64,000 nt of DNA from Bacteroidota bacterium. Its GTDB lineage: Bacteria > Bacteroidota > Bacteroidia > Flavobacteriales > Weeksellaceae. The notes beneath the pieces were generated by a model. It saw only the letters and a program-made list of their open reading frames with translations, made no database searches and was not told the DNA's origin. This document shows positions 35,896-44,835 of the stretch, piece after piece. The DNA lies in NCBI GenBank assembly GCA_023423715.1, contig JAFAFC010000035.1:7137-71136 (forward strand). Reading direction: 5' to 3'. How positions within the stretch are numbered: the first letter of the stretch is position 1; each line of letters opens with the position of its first letter. A program made the position numbers and the translations under genes.

Positions 35896-38490
35896 TTACT
35901 TTTCCGTCGGTCTAAAAACCAACCCACTTTCTGGGAAGAAATCCATTGTGATTCTGTCACCGTCGTTGACGTTTCCTGCTAAGATTTCTTTAGATAACTT
36001 GTTCAAAACGTCTTGCTGAATGACTCTTTTTAAAGGTCTTGCTCCAAAAGCAGGGTCGTAACCTTTGTTCATTAAATAATCCAAAGCGTCCTGAGTTGCA
36101 GTCATCATAATGTTTCTTTGCGCCAAAAGTGTATTCAAACCTCGTAATTGATATTGAACGATTTTCCCAATATTCTTTTTGGTTAAAGGTTGGAAAAGGA
36201 CGATTTCATCAATTCTGTTCAAGAACTCTGGTCTTAAACTTTGTTTTAAAAGGTCAAAAACTTCTTCTCTCGTTTTGTCAAGAACTTCATCAAAATTGTT
36301 GTCATCTAATTTTTCAAAATTTTCTTGAATTAAATGCGAACCTAAATTCGAAGTCATAATAATTATCGAATTCTTGAAATTCACCACACGCCCTTTATTA
36401 TCGGTTAAACGACCATCGTCCAAAACTTGCAACAAAGTATTGAAAACATCGGGATGCGCTTTTTCAATTTCGTCCAAAAGCACCACTGAATAAGGTCTTC
36501 TTCTTACAGCTTCCGTCAATTGTCCACCTTCATCGTAACCAACGTATCCTGGAGGCGCACCAACCAAACGAGAAACGCTGTGACGCTCCTGATATTCGCT
36601 CATATCAATTCTCGTCATATTGTTTTCGTCATCGAAAAGCAATTCTGCCAAGGCTTTTGCCAACTCGGTTTTCCCAACACCTGTTGTTCCTAAAAATAAG
36701 AACGAACCAATTGGTTTTTTGTCATCGCTCAAACCAGCTCTGTTTCTTCTAATCGCATCTGCTACAGCTTGTATCGCTTCATCCTGACCAACCACACGTT
36801 TGTGCAACTCGTTTTCCAAGTGCAATAATTTTTCTCTTTCAGATTGAATTAATTTGGTAACCGGAATTCCAGTCCATTTTCCAATCACTTCGGCGATGTT
36901 TTCAGAAGTTACTTCTTCTTTAATCAATTCATTTTGATGGTTTTGCATTTCTAATTCTTGTTTTTGCAAATTATCTTCTTTTTCGCGAAGTTTTCCGTAT
37001 TGTATTTCAGCAACTTTTGCGTAGTCACCAGCTCTTGAAGCACGTTCAGCTTCCAGTTTTAAAGCTTCAATTTCTTTTTTAATGTTGGTTAAATCTTCCG
37101 ATTTTTGCTTCTCTTTTAACCATTTTGCATTAATATCATTTCTTTGTTCGGTAATTTTCGATAAATCCTCTTTCAAATGGTCGATTTTCGTTTGGTTGCC
37201 TTCTCTCGAAATTGCAGCCAATTCGATTTCCATTTGCATGATTTTTCTATCCAAAACGTCCAATTCTTCAGGCTTAGAATTGATTTCCATTCTCAATTTT
37301 GCTGAAGCTTCATCAATTAAGTCGATGGCTTTATCTGGTAAAAATCGGTCAGAAATATAACGCTGCGACATTTCTACTGCCGCAATAATCGCTTCGTCTT
37401 TGATGCGAACTTTGTGGTGCGCTTCGTATTTATCTTTAATACCTCTCAAAATCGAAATCGCAGATTCCGTATCTGGCTCTTCCACCATTACCTTTTGGAA
37501 ACGTCTTTCAAGAGCTTTATCTTTTTCAAAATATTTTTGATATTCATTTAAAGTGGTTGCTCCAATTGCTCTTAGTTCTCCTCTTGCTAAAGCGGGTTTC
37601 AAGATATTTGCGGCGTCCATTGCACCTTCTCCACCTCCAGCGCCCACCAAAGTGTGGATTTCGTCGATGAAAAGAATAATTTGTCCATCAGATTTGGTTA
37701 CTTCATTTACCACCGATTTCAAACGCTCTTCAAATTCACCTTTGTATTTTGCACCAGCAATTAAGGCTCCCATGTCTAATGAATAAAGAGTTTTATCCAT
37801 CAAGTTTTCTGGAACGTCACCCGAAATGATTCGGTGTGCGATACCTTCTGCAATCGCCGTTTTACCAACACCAGGTTCCCCGATAAGGATTGGGTTATTT
37901 TTAGTTCTTCTCGAAAGAATTTGCAAAACTCTACGGATTTCTTCATCACGACCGATAACAGGGTCTAATTTCCCTTCGGCAGCGAGTTCATTAAAGTTTT
38001 TTGCGTATTTATTTAAACTTTGATAGGTTTCCTCAGAACTTGCAGAAGTCGCTTTCGAGCCTTTACGAAGTTCTTTAATTCCGCCTTCCAAAAGGCTTTT
38101 GGTAACGCCCATGTCTTTTAACATTTGCGAAACGGGAGAATTCACTTCAATTAAAGACAACCAAAGATGCTCGATGGTTACGAACTCGTCGCCCATTTTC
38201 TTAGCGATATTCGGTGCGTCCAGCAAAACTTTGTTTGCATTTTGGGAAAGATAAATGTTTCCACCTTCAACTTTTGGAAGTTTCTCGATGCTTTCGCGGT
38301 TTCTGGCTCTCACCAAATCGGCGTCAGCTTCGGATTTTTTTAAAAGGAAAGGCGATATATTTTCATCCACTTGGAAGATTCCTTCCAAAAGATGTTGCGG
38401 TTCAATCTGTTGGTTGCCAAACTCCATCGCTACTTGTTGTGCAGCTTGGATGGCTTCTTGTGATTTTACTGTGTATTGATTTAAGTTCAT
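35896..38490 (-). CDS. clpB: ATP-dependent chaperone ClpB
   Basis: An 864-residue Hsp100 disaggregase of usual length. It has an N-terminal Clp_N repeat domain (to about residue 145), the first AAA domain with Walker A GEPGVGKT near residue 205 and FIDEIHTL, a long middle coiled coil (about 410-525), and the second AAA domain with GTTGVGKTELAK near 605 and the GYVGYDEGGQLTEAVRRRPYSV block, then the D2-small domain. It works with DnaK to rescue aggregated proteins. Single gene, divergent from the paa operon. No sigma-32-like promoter was sought because such boxes differ in this phylum. Confidence 0.96.
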   Translation of the reverse strand: MNLNQYTVKSQEAIQAAQQVAMEFGNQQIEPQHLLEGIFQVDENISPFLLKKSEADADLVRARNRESIEKLPKVEGGNIYLSQNANKVLLDAPNIAKKMGDEFVTIEHLWLSLIEVNSPVSQMLKDMGVTKSLLEGGIKELRKGSKATSASSEETYQSLNKYAKNFNELAAEGKLDPVIGRDEEIRRVLQILSRRTKNNPILIGEPGVGKTAIAEGIAHRIISGDVPENLMDKTLYSLDMGALIAGAKYKGEFEERLKSVVNEVTKSDGQIILFIDEIHTLVGAGGGEGAMDAANILKPALARGELRAIGATTLNEYQKYFEKDKALERRFQKVMVEEPDTESAISILRGIKDKYEAHHKVRIKDEAIIAAVEMSQRYISDRFLPDKAIDLIDEASAKLRMEINSKPEELDVLDRKIMQMEIELAAISREGNQTKIDHLKEDLSKITEQRNDINAKWLKEKQKSEDLTNIKKEIEALKLEAERASRAGDYAKVAEIQYGKLREKEDNLQKQELEMQNHQNELIKEEVTSENIAEVIGKWTGIPVTKLIQSEREKLLHLENELHKRVVGQDEAIQAVADAIRRNRAGLSDDKKPIGSFLFLGTTGVGKTELAKALAELLFDDENNMTRIDMSEYQERHSVSRLVGAPPGYVGYDEGGQLTEAVRRRPYSVVLLDEIEKAHPDVFNTLLQVLDDGRLTDNKGRVVNFKNSIIIMTSNLGSHLIQENFEKLDDNNFDEVLDKTREEVFDLLKQSLRPEFLNRIDEIVLFQPLTKKNIGKIVQYQLRGLNTLLAQRNIMMTATQDALDYLMNKGYDPAFGARPLKRVIQQDVLNKLSKEILAGNVNDGDRITMDFFPESGLVFRPTEK

Positions 38491-38718
38491 ATATGTAATT
38501 GGTATTTTCTAAATTAATGTATTTGCAAAATAGAATTGCAAAAACTATACTTTTCGAATCAAAACATATAATTATGTCAAAAATTCCGAAATTTTTAAAA
38601 ACATTTATTTTGAATATGACAAAATTTCTTAATTTTTGATTTTTAAGTGAAATTGATATGCTTTTTTGACTTGTTTTACTGAATTAAATTTTGGTTTTCT
38701 ACTTAACTGATTAATCTT

Positions 38719-38726
38719 TATATTTG
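38719..38726 (+). promoter_or_regulatory. -7 box TATATTTG of the paa operon
   Basis: Exact TAnnTTTG match 25 bp before the paaE ATG. It is the only strong box seen at the start of the phenylacetate gene run. Confidence 0.55.
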
Positions 38727-38751
38727 GAATCAGCACTTAATAGAAATTTTC

Positions 38752-39840
38752 ATGCAGCATTTTCATCCACTTCGTGTGGCTCAATTAATCAAAGAAACCA
38801 ACGATTGCGTACATATCGGTTTTGAAATTCCACAAGAGCTTAAACATGCTTTTTTGTTCAAGCAAGGTCAATACCTAACGGTGCGACACCTTGAAAATGG
38901 GGAAGATTTGCGCAGGTCGTATTCTATTGTGAACGCACCTTCGGAATCGTCGCAATTGGTAGAAGTTTTGGTTAAGAAACTTGAAAATGGAGTAGTTTCT
39001 TCTTTTTTGAATGATCATTTGGTTGAAAATCAAACATTAGAAGTTTTGGCGCCGCAAGGTCATTTTTACACCTATTATCACCCTTCAAACGAAAAGGTTT
39101 ATGTAGGAATTGCTGCGGGAAGTGGTATTTCGCCTGTTTTATCTAATGTTGTTGAAGCTTTGCATCAAGAGCCAAAAAGCTCAGCATATCTTTTCTTTAG
39201 CAATAAAAATACAAATCAAATTATCTTCAAAGAACGTATTGATGCGTTGGTTGAAAAGTTTCAAGGTCGTTTGAAAGTGGTTTATTTACTTTCTAGAGAG
39301 AAACATGTTGAAAATGAATTGTTTGAAGGACGAATTTCAGCCGAGAAATTGAATGCTTTACTCGAATTTTTTCCTGAGATTCCTGCGAAAGAAGCAACGT
39401 TCTTTATTTGTGGGCCAACGGATATGATTAAAAGTATCAGCACATTTCTGAAAGAAGACAAAAAAGTGCCGTCATTGCAAGTAATGTACGAATATTATAC
39501 ACCACCAGATGATGAAGAAAATGCAGAGAAAAGTGAAGAATTCAAGAAAATACCAAATATCGAAAGTTTCGTAACCTTGATTATCGACGACGACGAATAT
39601 AATATCCATTTAAACTCCAAAAAGGAAAGTATTTTGGATAAAGCGTTGAAAGATCAATTGCCGGTTCCATTTGCTTGTAAAGGCGGCGTTTGTTGTACGT
39701 GTAAAGCGCAAGTGATGGAAGGTGAGGTGTTTATGGAAAAGAATTTTGCTTTGACAGAAGACGAAGTGGAACGCGGTTTTGTACTGACGTGTCAATGCCA
39801 TCCTGTAACGAATATTGTGATGTTGAATTACGATGTATAA
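38752..39840 (+). CDS. paaE: Ring 1,2-phenylacetyl-CoA epoxidase reductase subunit
   Basis: A 362-residue reductase with an FAD domain (RSYSIVNAP at residues 55-63), an NAD(P) domain (GIAAGSGISPV near 119-129; CGPTDM) and a C-terminal plant-type 2Fe-2S domain. The iron-sulfur cysteines are Cys309, Cys314, Cys317 and Cys347 (C-x4-C-x2-C...C). It delivers electrons from NADPH to the PaaABC epoxidase. Placed first in the operon with the oxygenase genes downstream, as in other Bacteroidota where paaE precedes paaA. This position next to paaA, paaB, paaC supports PaaE over other ferredoxin reductases. Confidence 0.93.
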   Translation: MQHFHPLRVAQLIKETNDCVHIGFEIPQELKHAFLFKQGQYLTVRHLENGEDLRRSYSIVNAPSESSQLVEVLVKKLENGVVSSFLNDHLVENQTLEVLAPQGHFYTYYHPSNEKVYVGIAAGSGISPVLSNVVEALHQEPKSSAYLFFSNKNTNQIIFKERIDALVEKFQGRLKVVYLLSREKHVENELFEGRISAEKLNALLEFFPEIPAKEATFFICGPTDMIKSISTFLKEDKKVPSLQVMYEYYTPPDDEENAEKSEEFKKIPNIESFVTLIIDDDEYNIHLNSKKESILDKALKDQLPVPFACKGGVCCTCKAQVMEGEVFMEKNFALTEDEVERGFVLTCQCHPVTNIVMLNYDV

Positions 39841-39907
39841 GTCAACTAATCAGGTTTGCAATTTTATTGGTAACTTAGAAAAGGTTTAACTCTTAAAATT
39901 TAATCTG

Positions 39908-40165
39908 ATGAATAAATGGAAATTTGCTTCGTTTATTGAAGTTGACAAAGAGTTTCGAGTAAGTGGACTCAATATTTGGAATTATTATTGGCATTGCTCC
40001 GATCGTAAAGTAGAAGTTTTATGTCCGCAAGAAGGGCAGATTTATTTTTTCAAAGAATATGAAATTCAAACTCCTGAAAAGTCGGTACAGTTTGTTGCTG
40101 GTGAGTTTGCAGATGCTACAATCGGTATTTATTTGAAAGACGACCTGCATGACGGTCGAATTTAA
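39908..40165 (+). CDS. Small protein of unknown function inside the paa operon
   Basis: An 85-residue soluble protein, rich in aromatic residues (SGLNIWNYYWHCSDRKVEVLC). It has three tryptophans in the first half and ends with DLHDGRI. There is no signal peptide, membrane segment or domain I know. It lies between paaE (67 bp gap) and paaA (21 bp gap) in the same direction, with codon use like its neighbours, so it is a real gene and probably transcribed with the epoxidase. A role in phenylacetate metabolism is guilt by position only. Confidence 0.65.
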   Translation: MNKWKFASFIEVDKEFRVSGLNIWNYYWHCSDRKVEVLCPQEGQIYFFKEYEIQTPEKSVQFVAGEFADATIGIYLKDDLHDGRI

Positions 40166-40186
40166 TTTAGAAATCCAAAAAATAGA

Positions 40187-41125
40187 ATGGATCACGATAA
40201 GTTTTTAGAATACGTTCAGGCCGAAAATAAAGTCGAGCCGAAAGACGTGATGCCCGATGATTATCGGAAATTGTTAGTTCGTCAGATTTCGCAACACGCA
40301 CATTCAGAGATTGTTGGTATGCTTCCCGAAGCAAATTGGATCAGTCGAGCGCCTTCTTTGAGGAGGAAAATGGCTCTTTTGGCGAAAATTCAAGATGAGG
40401 CGGGACACGGTTTATATTTGTATGCAGCGACCGAAACCTTAGGAAACGGTACAATTACGGCGGATCGAGATGCCGCTTACAACGATATGCTTGAAGGTAA
40501 GGCGAAATATTCTAGTATTTTCAATTATCCAACGTTAAGTTGGGCAGATATTGGTGCGATTGGCTGGCTGGTAGATGGTGCTGCAATCATGAATCAAGTC
40601 ATGTTGATGGGGAATTCTTACGGGCCGTATGCTCGTGCGATGGTTCGTATTTGCAAGGAAGAATCGTTTCACCAACGTCAAGGATATGAAATTTTGATGA
40701 CACTTTGCCGTGGAACCAAACAACAAAAAGAAATGGCTCAGCAAGCGTTAAATCGTTTTTGGTGGGCAGCTTTGATGATGTTCGGGCCAAATGATGATGC
40801 GTCTCCAAATTCTCAAAAATCGATGAACTATCGTGTAAAAAGAGAAAGTAATGATCATTTAAGACAACGTTTTATTGATGTTACCGTTCCTCAAGCTGAA
40901 TTCTTGGGTTTAAAAATTCCAGATGAAAAGCTAAAGTGGAATGAAGAGCGTGGTCATTATGATTTTGGCGACTTACCTTGGGACGAATTCATGGAAGTGC
41001 TCAAAGGAAATGGACCGTGCAATAAAAAACGGTTGGAAACAAAAGTTAAAGCGCAACAAGAAAATTCTTGGGTGAAAGAGGCGGCTTTAGCCTTTTGCAA
41101 AAATCAAAAGAAAGAAGAAGTATAA
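40187..41125 (+). CDS. paaA: Ring 1,2-phenylacetyl-CoA epoxidase catalytic subunit
   Basis: A 312-residue ferritin-like di-iron oxygenase subunit. Iron-ligand-type helices are visible as AKIQDEAGHGLYLY (E-x2-H) and RICKEESFHQRQGYE (E-x2-H), and KWNEERGHYDFG near the C-terminus. PaaA carries the active site that epoxidises the ring of phenylacetyl-CoA with O2. Together with PaaB, PaaC and PaaE in this operon it makes a complete catalytic and reductase set. Confidence 0.95.
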   Translation: MDHDKFLEYVQAENKVEPKDVMPDDYRKLLVRQISQHAHSEIVGMLPEANWISRAPSLRRKMALLAKIQDEAGHGLYLYAATETLGNGTITADRDAAYNDMLEGKAKYSSIFNYPTLSWADIGAIGWLVDGAAIMNQVMLMGNSYGPYARAMVRICKEESFHQRQGYEILMTLCRGTKQQKEMAQQALNRFWWAALMMFGPNDDASPNSQKSMNYRVKRESNDHLRQRFIDVTVPQAEFLGLKIPDEKLKWNEERGHYDFGDLPWDEFMEVLKGNGPCNKKRLETKVKAQQENSWVKEAALAFCKNQKKEEV

Positions 41126-41151
41126 ATAATGAGTTGATTGGATGATGAGTT

Positions 41152-41200
41152 AATTTGAAAATGAATTATCACATTATCACATTCATAAATTTTTCAAATT
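41152..41200 (+). repeat. Intergenic palindrome between paaA and paaB
   Basis: A 10-bp perfect inverted repeat AATTTGAAAA/TTTTCAAATT (41152-41161 with 41191-41200), extended inward by TGAAT/ATTCA with a bulge. The loop contains a direct repeat TATCACAT/TATCACAT (41167-41174, 41175-41182). It occupies most of the 80-bp gap between paaA and paaB. No T-run follows in the plus direction, so it is not an obvious terminator. Confidence 0.6.
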
Positions 41201-41205
41201 AGTAT

Positions 41206-41487
41206 ATGGCAAACTTAGATATGTGGGAAGTTTTTATTCAAACAAAACCAGGACTTTCGCACAAGCATGCAGGAACCGTGCAAGCTCCAACAGCAGAAAT
41301 GGCATTGCAAAATGCACGTGATGTGTATACAAGACGTAAAGAAGGAACTTCCATTTGGGTGGTGCCTAGTCAATACATTGTGACTTCAGAGGGAGTTGAT
41401 AAAGAAGCATTTTTCGATCCTGCTGATGACAAATTATACCGTCATCCAACCTTCTATCAAATTCCAAACGACGTAAAAAATATGTAA
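41206..41487 (+). CDS. paaB: Phenylacetyl-CoA epoxidase subunit PaaB
   Basis: A 93-residue PaaB, the usual length. It opens with WEVFIQTKPGLSHKHAGTV and has MALQNARDVYTRRKEGTSIWVVPS, both family signatures. It bridges PaaAC heterodimers in the epoxidase complex. The ATG follows the palindrome at 41152-41200 by 5 bp. Confidence 0.95.
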   Translation: MANLDMWEVFIQTKPGLSHKHAGTVQAPTAEMALQNARDVYTRRKEGTSIWVVPSQYIVTSEGVDKEAFFDPADDKLYRHPTFYQIPNDVKNM

Positions 41488-41492
41488 TCTTT

Positions 41493-41547
41493 TGTAAAAT
41501 TTACTACGTACAAGGTAAAGCGTACTTTGTACATAGTACATTTTACA
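41493..41547 (+). repeat. Imperfect palindromic repeat between paaB and paaC (family copy 1)
   Basis: Two 21-nt arms (41493-41513 and 41527-41547) are reverse complements except at two positions, around a 13-nt loop. The right arm begins TTGTACATAGTACATTTTAC and recurs with one difference at 43640-43661 between paaG and paaH. In RNA this would be a long hairpin without a T-run. Confidence 0.7.
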
Positions 41548-41565
41548 TGATACAAAAAAGAAAAA

Positions 41566-42312
41566 ATGAATCCATTATATTATTATTTACTAAAATTAGC
41601 GGATGACACCCTGATTATGGGGCAGCGTTTGGCGGAATGGTGTGGGAAAGGTCCGTATTTGGAGGAAGATATCGCGCTTACGAACGTGGCTTTGGATTAT
41701 TTGGGTCAATCAAGTAATCTTTATAAATATGCAACGCAGTTTGCGGAAGGGAAGTCGGAAGATGATTTGGCTTTTCTACGCTATGAACACGATTATTTGA
41801 ATGCCCAATTGGTTGAATTTCCGAACGGAGATTACGCACAAACTATCTTGAAAGTCTATTTTTTCAGTGTTTTTCAGAAGATTATTTATGGAAGTTTGAT
41901 GAATAGTGTTGATGAACAACTTGCTGCAATTGCAGAAAAATCTCTAAAAGAAGTAAAATACCATTACACGCATTCTAAATCTTGGGTAGAAATTTTTTCT
42001 AATGGTACCGAAGAGAGTAAATTGCGCTTAGAAAAAGGTATTCAAAATTTGTGGGAATATACCGGTGGTTTGTTTGATACAACGGAAGGTGAAGAAGATT
42101 TAGTAAAACTAGATATCGTTCCAAATCCAGCGGATTTGCAAGCAGCGTGGTTGAATCAAGTAAAATCGGATTTCTCAAAATTTGGAATTGCACTTCCTGA
42201 AGATGAATTTATGCAAAAAGGAAGTAGAAAAGGCGTTCATACAGAATATTTCGGTTATATCCTTTGCGAATTACAATACATGCAAAGAGCCTATCCAGGC
42301 TGCGCATGGTAG
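41566..42312 (+). CDS. paaC: Phenylacetyl-CoA epoxidase structural subunit PaaC
   Basis: A 248-residue ferritin-like protein homologous to PaaA but non-catalytic. It has the family start LADDTLIMGQRLAEWCGKGP and the conserved IALTNVALDYLGQ. It stabilises PaaA in the epoxidase. The end overlaps the start of paaD by 7 bp, so they are translationally coupled. The C-terminus ends MQRAYPGCAW, as is common for the family. Confidence 0.93.
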   Translation: MNPLYYYLLKLADDTLIMGQRLAEWCGKGPYLEEDIALTNVALDYLGQSSNLYKYATQFAEGKSEDDLAFLRYEHDYLNAQLVEFPNGDYAQTILKVYFFSVFQKIIYGSLMNSVDEQLAAIAEKSLKEVKYHYTHSKSWVEIFSNGTEESKLRLEKGIQNLWEYTGGLFDTTEGEEDLVKLDIVPNPADLQAAWLNQVKSDFSKFGIALPEDEFMQKGSRKGVHTEYFGYILCELQYMQRAYPGCAW

Positions 42313-42785
42313 AGAAAAGTCAGAATATGAAAGACCTTTGGGAACTTTTAAAAACCATTCCCGATCCTGAAATTCCGGTTATTGATATTGTGGAATTGGG
42401 GATTGTTCGCGATGCTCAATATGTGGATGCTCAACATGTGAAAATTTGGATAACACCCACGTATTCGGCATGTCCAGCGATGTATTCAATTGAGGAAGAT
42501 ATCGTGAGTTTGTTTCAAAAGGAAGGTTTGGTTGCAGAAGTAATTACGCAGCTCTCTCCCGTTTGGACGACGGGTTGGATTACGGAAGAGGCAAGAGAAA
42601 AACTTCGTGTTTACGGGATAGCGCCTCCAGATCAAGATGGTGAAAATTGGGAAAAGCCTGTTCTTTGTCCCCGTTGTCAATCCTCACAAACCAAGATGAT
42701 TAGCCGTTTTGGTTCTACATTGTGTAAAGCTTCGTATCAATGTGAATCGTGCTTAGAACCTTTTGATTATTTTAAATGCCATTAG
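42306..42785 (+). CDS. paaD: Phenylacetate degradation protein PaaD (PaaJ), iron-sulfur assembly type
   Basis: A 159-residue protein from ATG 42306: an N-terminal DUF59/MIP18 domain (IPDPEIPVIDIVELGIVRD; TPTYSACPAMYSIEED) and a C-terminal four-cysteine zinc ribbon (CPRCQSSQ ... CESC). PaaD is thought to help assemble or maintain the iron sites of the epoxidase. An in-frame start at 42264 would overlap paaC by 49 bp; I prefer ATG 42306, whose overlap is 7 bp. ATG 42327 is another possibility. Confidence 0.9.
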   Translation: MVEKSQNMKDLWELLKTIPDPEIPVIDIVELGIVRDAQYVDAQHVKIWITPTYSACPAMYSIEEDIVSLFQKEGLVAEVITQLSPVWTTGWITEEAREKLRVYGIAPPDQDGENWEKPVLCPRCQSSQTKMISRFGSTLCKASYQCESCLEPFDYFKCH

Positions 42786-42799
42786 AAAAAAATTAAATT

Positions 42800-43597
42800 A
42801 TGTATAATCAATTCGAAATTGAAACCCATTTAGAGGGAAAATTAAAAATAGCGTATCTCAACCAACCGGAGATCATGAATGCGATAACCAAGCCTTTGTT
42901 AAAAGAACTCAAACAATTTTTTGATGAATGTTCAAAAGATGAAACGGTACGTTGTGTTGCTATTTCAGGACGTGGACGAGCATTTTGTTCAGGGCAGAAT
43001 TTAGGTGAAGCACTGAATATGGATGCGAAAAATGATGAGGCGGTTATTGTTCGAATTGTTGAAGATTACTACAATCCAATGGTAAAATCCATTGTGGAGT
43101 GTCGTAAACCCGTCATTTCTTTAGTAAATGGTGCTGCTGTTGGTGCTGGAGCGATGTTAGCATTGATTTGTGATTTTACATTGGCGACGAAAAGTTCGTA
43201 TTTCGCGCAATCGTTTGTGAATATTGGTTTGATTCCAGATACGGCGGGAACGTATTACTTGCCGAAATTGTTGGGACGTCAATTAGCGAGTTATTTAGCT
43301 TTCACAGGAAAGAAATTAAGTGCTGAAGAAGCTAAAAATATGGGTTTAATTGCTGAGGTTTTTGAAGACGAAACGTTTGCTGAAAATTCGATGGAAATCT
43401 TAACTCGAATTTCAAATATGCCTACGAAAGCGATTAGCATTACGAAAAAAGCGTTTAACGAATCGTATTTAAATTCGTTAGATAAGCAGTTGGAAGGTGA
43501 AGCAAAATGGCAGCAAGCAGCCGCAAAATCGGAAGATTTTATGGAAGGTGTAACCGCCTTTTTACAAAAAAGAAAACCTGAATTTAAAGGAAAATAA
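42800..43597 (+). CDS. paaG: 1,2-epoxyphenylacetyl-CoA isomerase (enoyl-CoA hydratase family)
   Basis: A 265-residue crotonase-fold protein. It has GRGRAFCSGQNLGEAL (oxyanion loop, FC(A/S)GQ(D/N)LG typical of PaaG), VNGAAVGAGAMLALICDF (second oxyanion glycine) and the tail MEGVTAFLQKRKPEFKGK. These favour PaaG over PaaF. PaaG turns the epoxide into the seven-membered oxepin-CoA. It sits directly between paaD and paaH. Confidence 0.9.
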   Translation: MYNQFEIETHLEGKLKIAYLNQPEIMNAITKPLLKELKQFFDECSKDETVRCVAISGRGRAFCSGQNLGEALNMDAKNDEAVIVRIVEDYYNPMVKSIVECRKPVISLVNGAAVGAGAMLALICDFTLATKSSYFAQSFVNIGLIPDTAGTYYLPKLLGRQLASYLAFTGKKLSAEEAKNMGLIAEVFEDETFAENSMEILTRISNMPTKAISITKKAFNESYLNSLDKQLEGEAKWQQAAAKSEDFMEGVTAFLQKRKPEFKGK

Positions 43598-43601
43598 TAA
43601 G

Positions 43602-43662
43602 TGTACAATGTATAATGTAAAAAGTATTTTCACACTACATTGTACATAGTACTTTTTACATT
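43602..43662 (+). repeat. Imperfect palindromic repeat between paaG and paaH (family copy 2)
   Basis: An 11-bp pair TGTACAATGTA/TACATTGTACA (43602-43612 with 43636-43646) and a 13-bp pair AATGTAAAAAGTA/TACTTTTTACATT (43614-43626 with 43650-43662), both perfect. The pairs cross rather than nest. The stretch 43640-43661 matches 41527-41548 with one difference. It fills the 71-bp gap. Confidence 0.7.
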
Positions 43663-43668
43663 TTACAA

Positions 43669-44808
43669 ATGAAGAAAGTAGGAATTATAGGAGCGGGAAC
43701 AATGGGGGTAGGAATCGCTCAAGTGGCGGCGACTAATGGTTGTTTCGTAACTATTTTTGATGCAAATTCTCAACAAGCGGAAAAAGCAAAAATTGGATTG
43801 CAATCAACGATAGAGAAGTTGGTTTCTAAAGGAAAGATTTCTCAAGAACAAGGTGATTCTATTCTTTCCAATTGTATTTTTTGTTCGAGTTTATCGGATT
43901 TGGCTCAAAGCGATTTGATTATTGAAGCCATTGTTGAAAATAAAGAAATCAAACATCAGGTTTTTACCGACCTAGAATCTTTGGTTTTGGAAACTTGCAT
44001 TTTAGCGTCCAATACATCTTCTATTTCAATCACGTCTTTAGCTTCATGTTTGAAAAAACCAGAACGTTTTATTGGAATTCACTTTTTCAATCCAGCGCCG
44101 TTAATGCCATTGGTGGAAATTATTCCAGGATTGTTGACGGATGCTAAATTAAGTTCTGAAATGCTTCAATTGATGGCTGATTGGGGGAAAGTTCCCGTTT
44201 TAGCGAAAGACATTCCAGGTTTTATTGTCAACCGAATTGCGCGACCTTTTTACGGTGAAGGTTTACGAATTGTGGAGGAGGGGATTGCTACGCCGGAGCA
44301 AGTGGATGATGCAATGCGCAGTCTCGGGAATTTTAAAATGGGACCTTTTGAGTTGATGGATTTAATTGGTGTTGATGTGAATTTTGCGGTAACCAAAACC
44401 GTTTATCAAGACTATTTTTACGATAGAAAATACCAACCAAGTTTGCTACAGCAGCGCATGAGTGAAGCGAAATTGTGGGGGAGAAAAACCGGTCGCGGAT
44501 TTTATAATTATGCAGAAAATGCAGAAAACCCAATTCCGGATAAGAATGAGAAGTTGTACGCAGAGATTTTCAATCGAATTATAGCAATGTTGATTAACGA
44601 AGCGGTTGAAGCAAAACGTTTGAAAGTTGCTTCGGATGAAGATTTGGATTTGGCGATGATGAAAGGCGTAAATTATCCAAAAGGTTTATTGGCTTGGGGC
44701 GAAGAAATTGGTTTTGATCGAATTTCAAAAACACTTCACGATCTGTACGAAACCTATCAAGAAGAGCGATACAGACAGAGTCCTTTGCTTCAAAAACTAG
44801 CAAATTAA
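43669..44808 (+). CDS. paaH: 3-hydroxyadipyl-CoA dehydrogenase
   Basis: A 379-residue NAD-dependent 3-hydroxyacyl-CoA dehydrogenase. The Rossmann motif GAGTMGVGIAQ is at residues 7-17 and the catalytic segment is FIGIHFFNPAPLMPLVEII, with DIPGFIVNRIARPFYGEGL opening the C-terminal domain. In this operon it should oxidise 3-hydroxyadipyl-CoA. The C-terminal helical domain is a tandem-like extension seen in longer PaaH forms; this one is shorter than the about 475-500 residues of proteobacterial PaaH. Confidence 0.9.
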   Translation: MKKVGIIGAGTMGVGIAQVAATNGCFVTIFDANSQQAEKAKIGLQSTIEKLVSKGKISQEQGDSILSNCIFCSSLSDLAQSDLIIEAIVENKEIKHQVFTDLESLVLETCILASNTSSISITSLASCLKKPERFIGIHFFNPAPLMPLVEIIPGLLTDAKLSSEMLQLMADWGKVPVLAKDIPGFIVNRIARPFYGEGLRIVEEGIATPEQVDDAMRSLGNFKMGPFELMDLIGVDVNFAVTKTVYQDYFYDRKYQPSLLQQRMSEAKLWGRKTGRGFYNYAENAENPIPDKNEKLYAEIFNRIIAMLINEAVEAKRLKVASDEDLDLAMMKGVNYPKGLLAWGEEIGFDRISKTLHDLYETYQEERYRQSPLLQKLAN

Positions 44809-44835
44809 TTTTTTAAAATCTACAAAAAAAGAACA

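Noticed and set aside
42264..42305. Longer N-terminus for PaaD starting within paaC
   Set aside because: It would overlap paaC by 49 bp; ATG 42306 gives a normal junction and family-like start.
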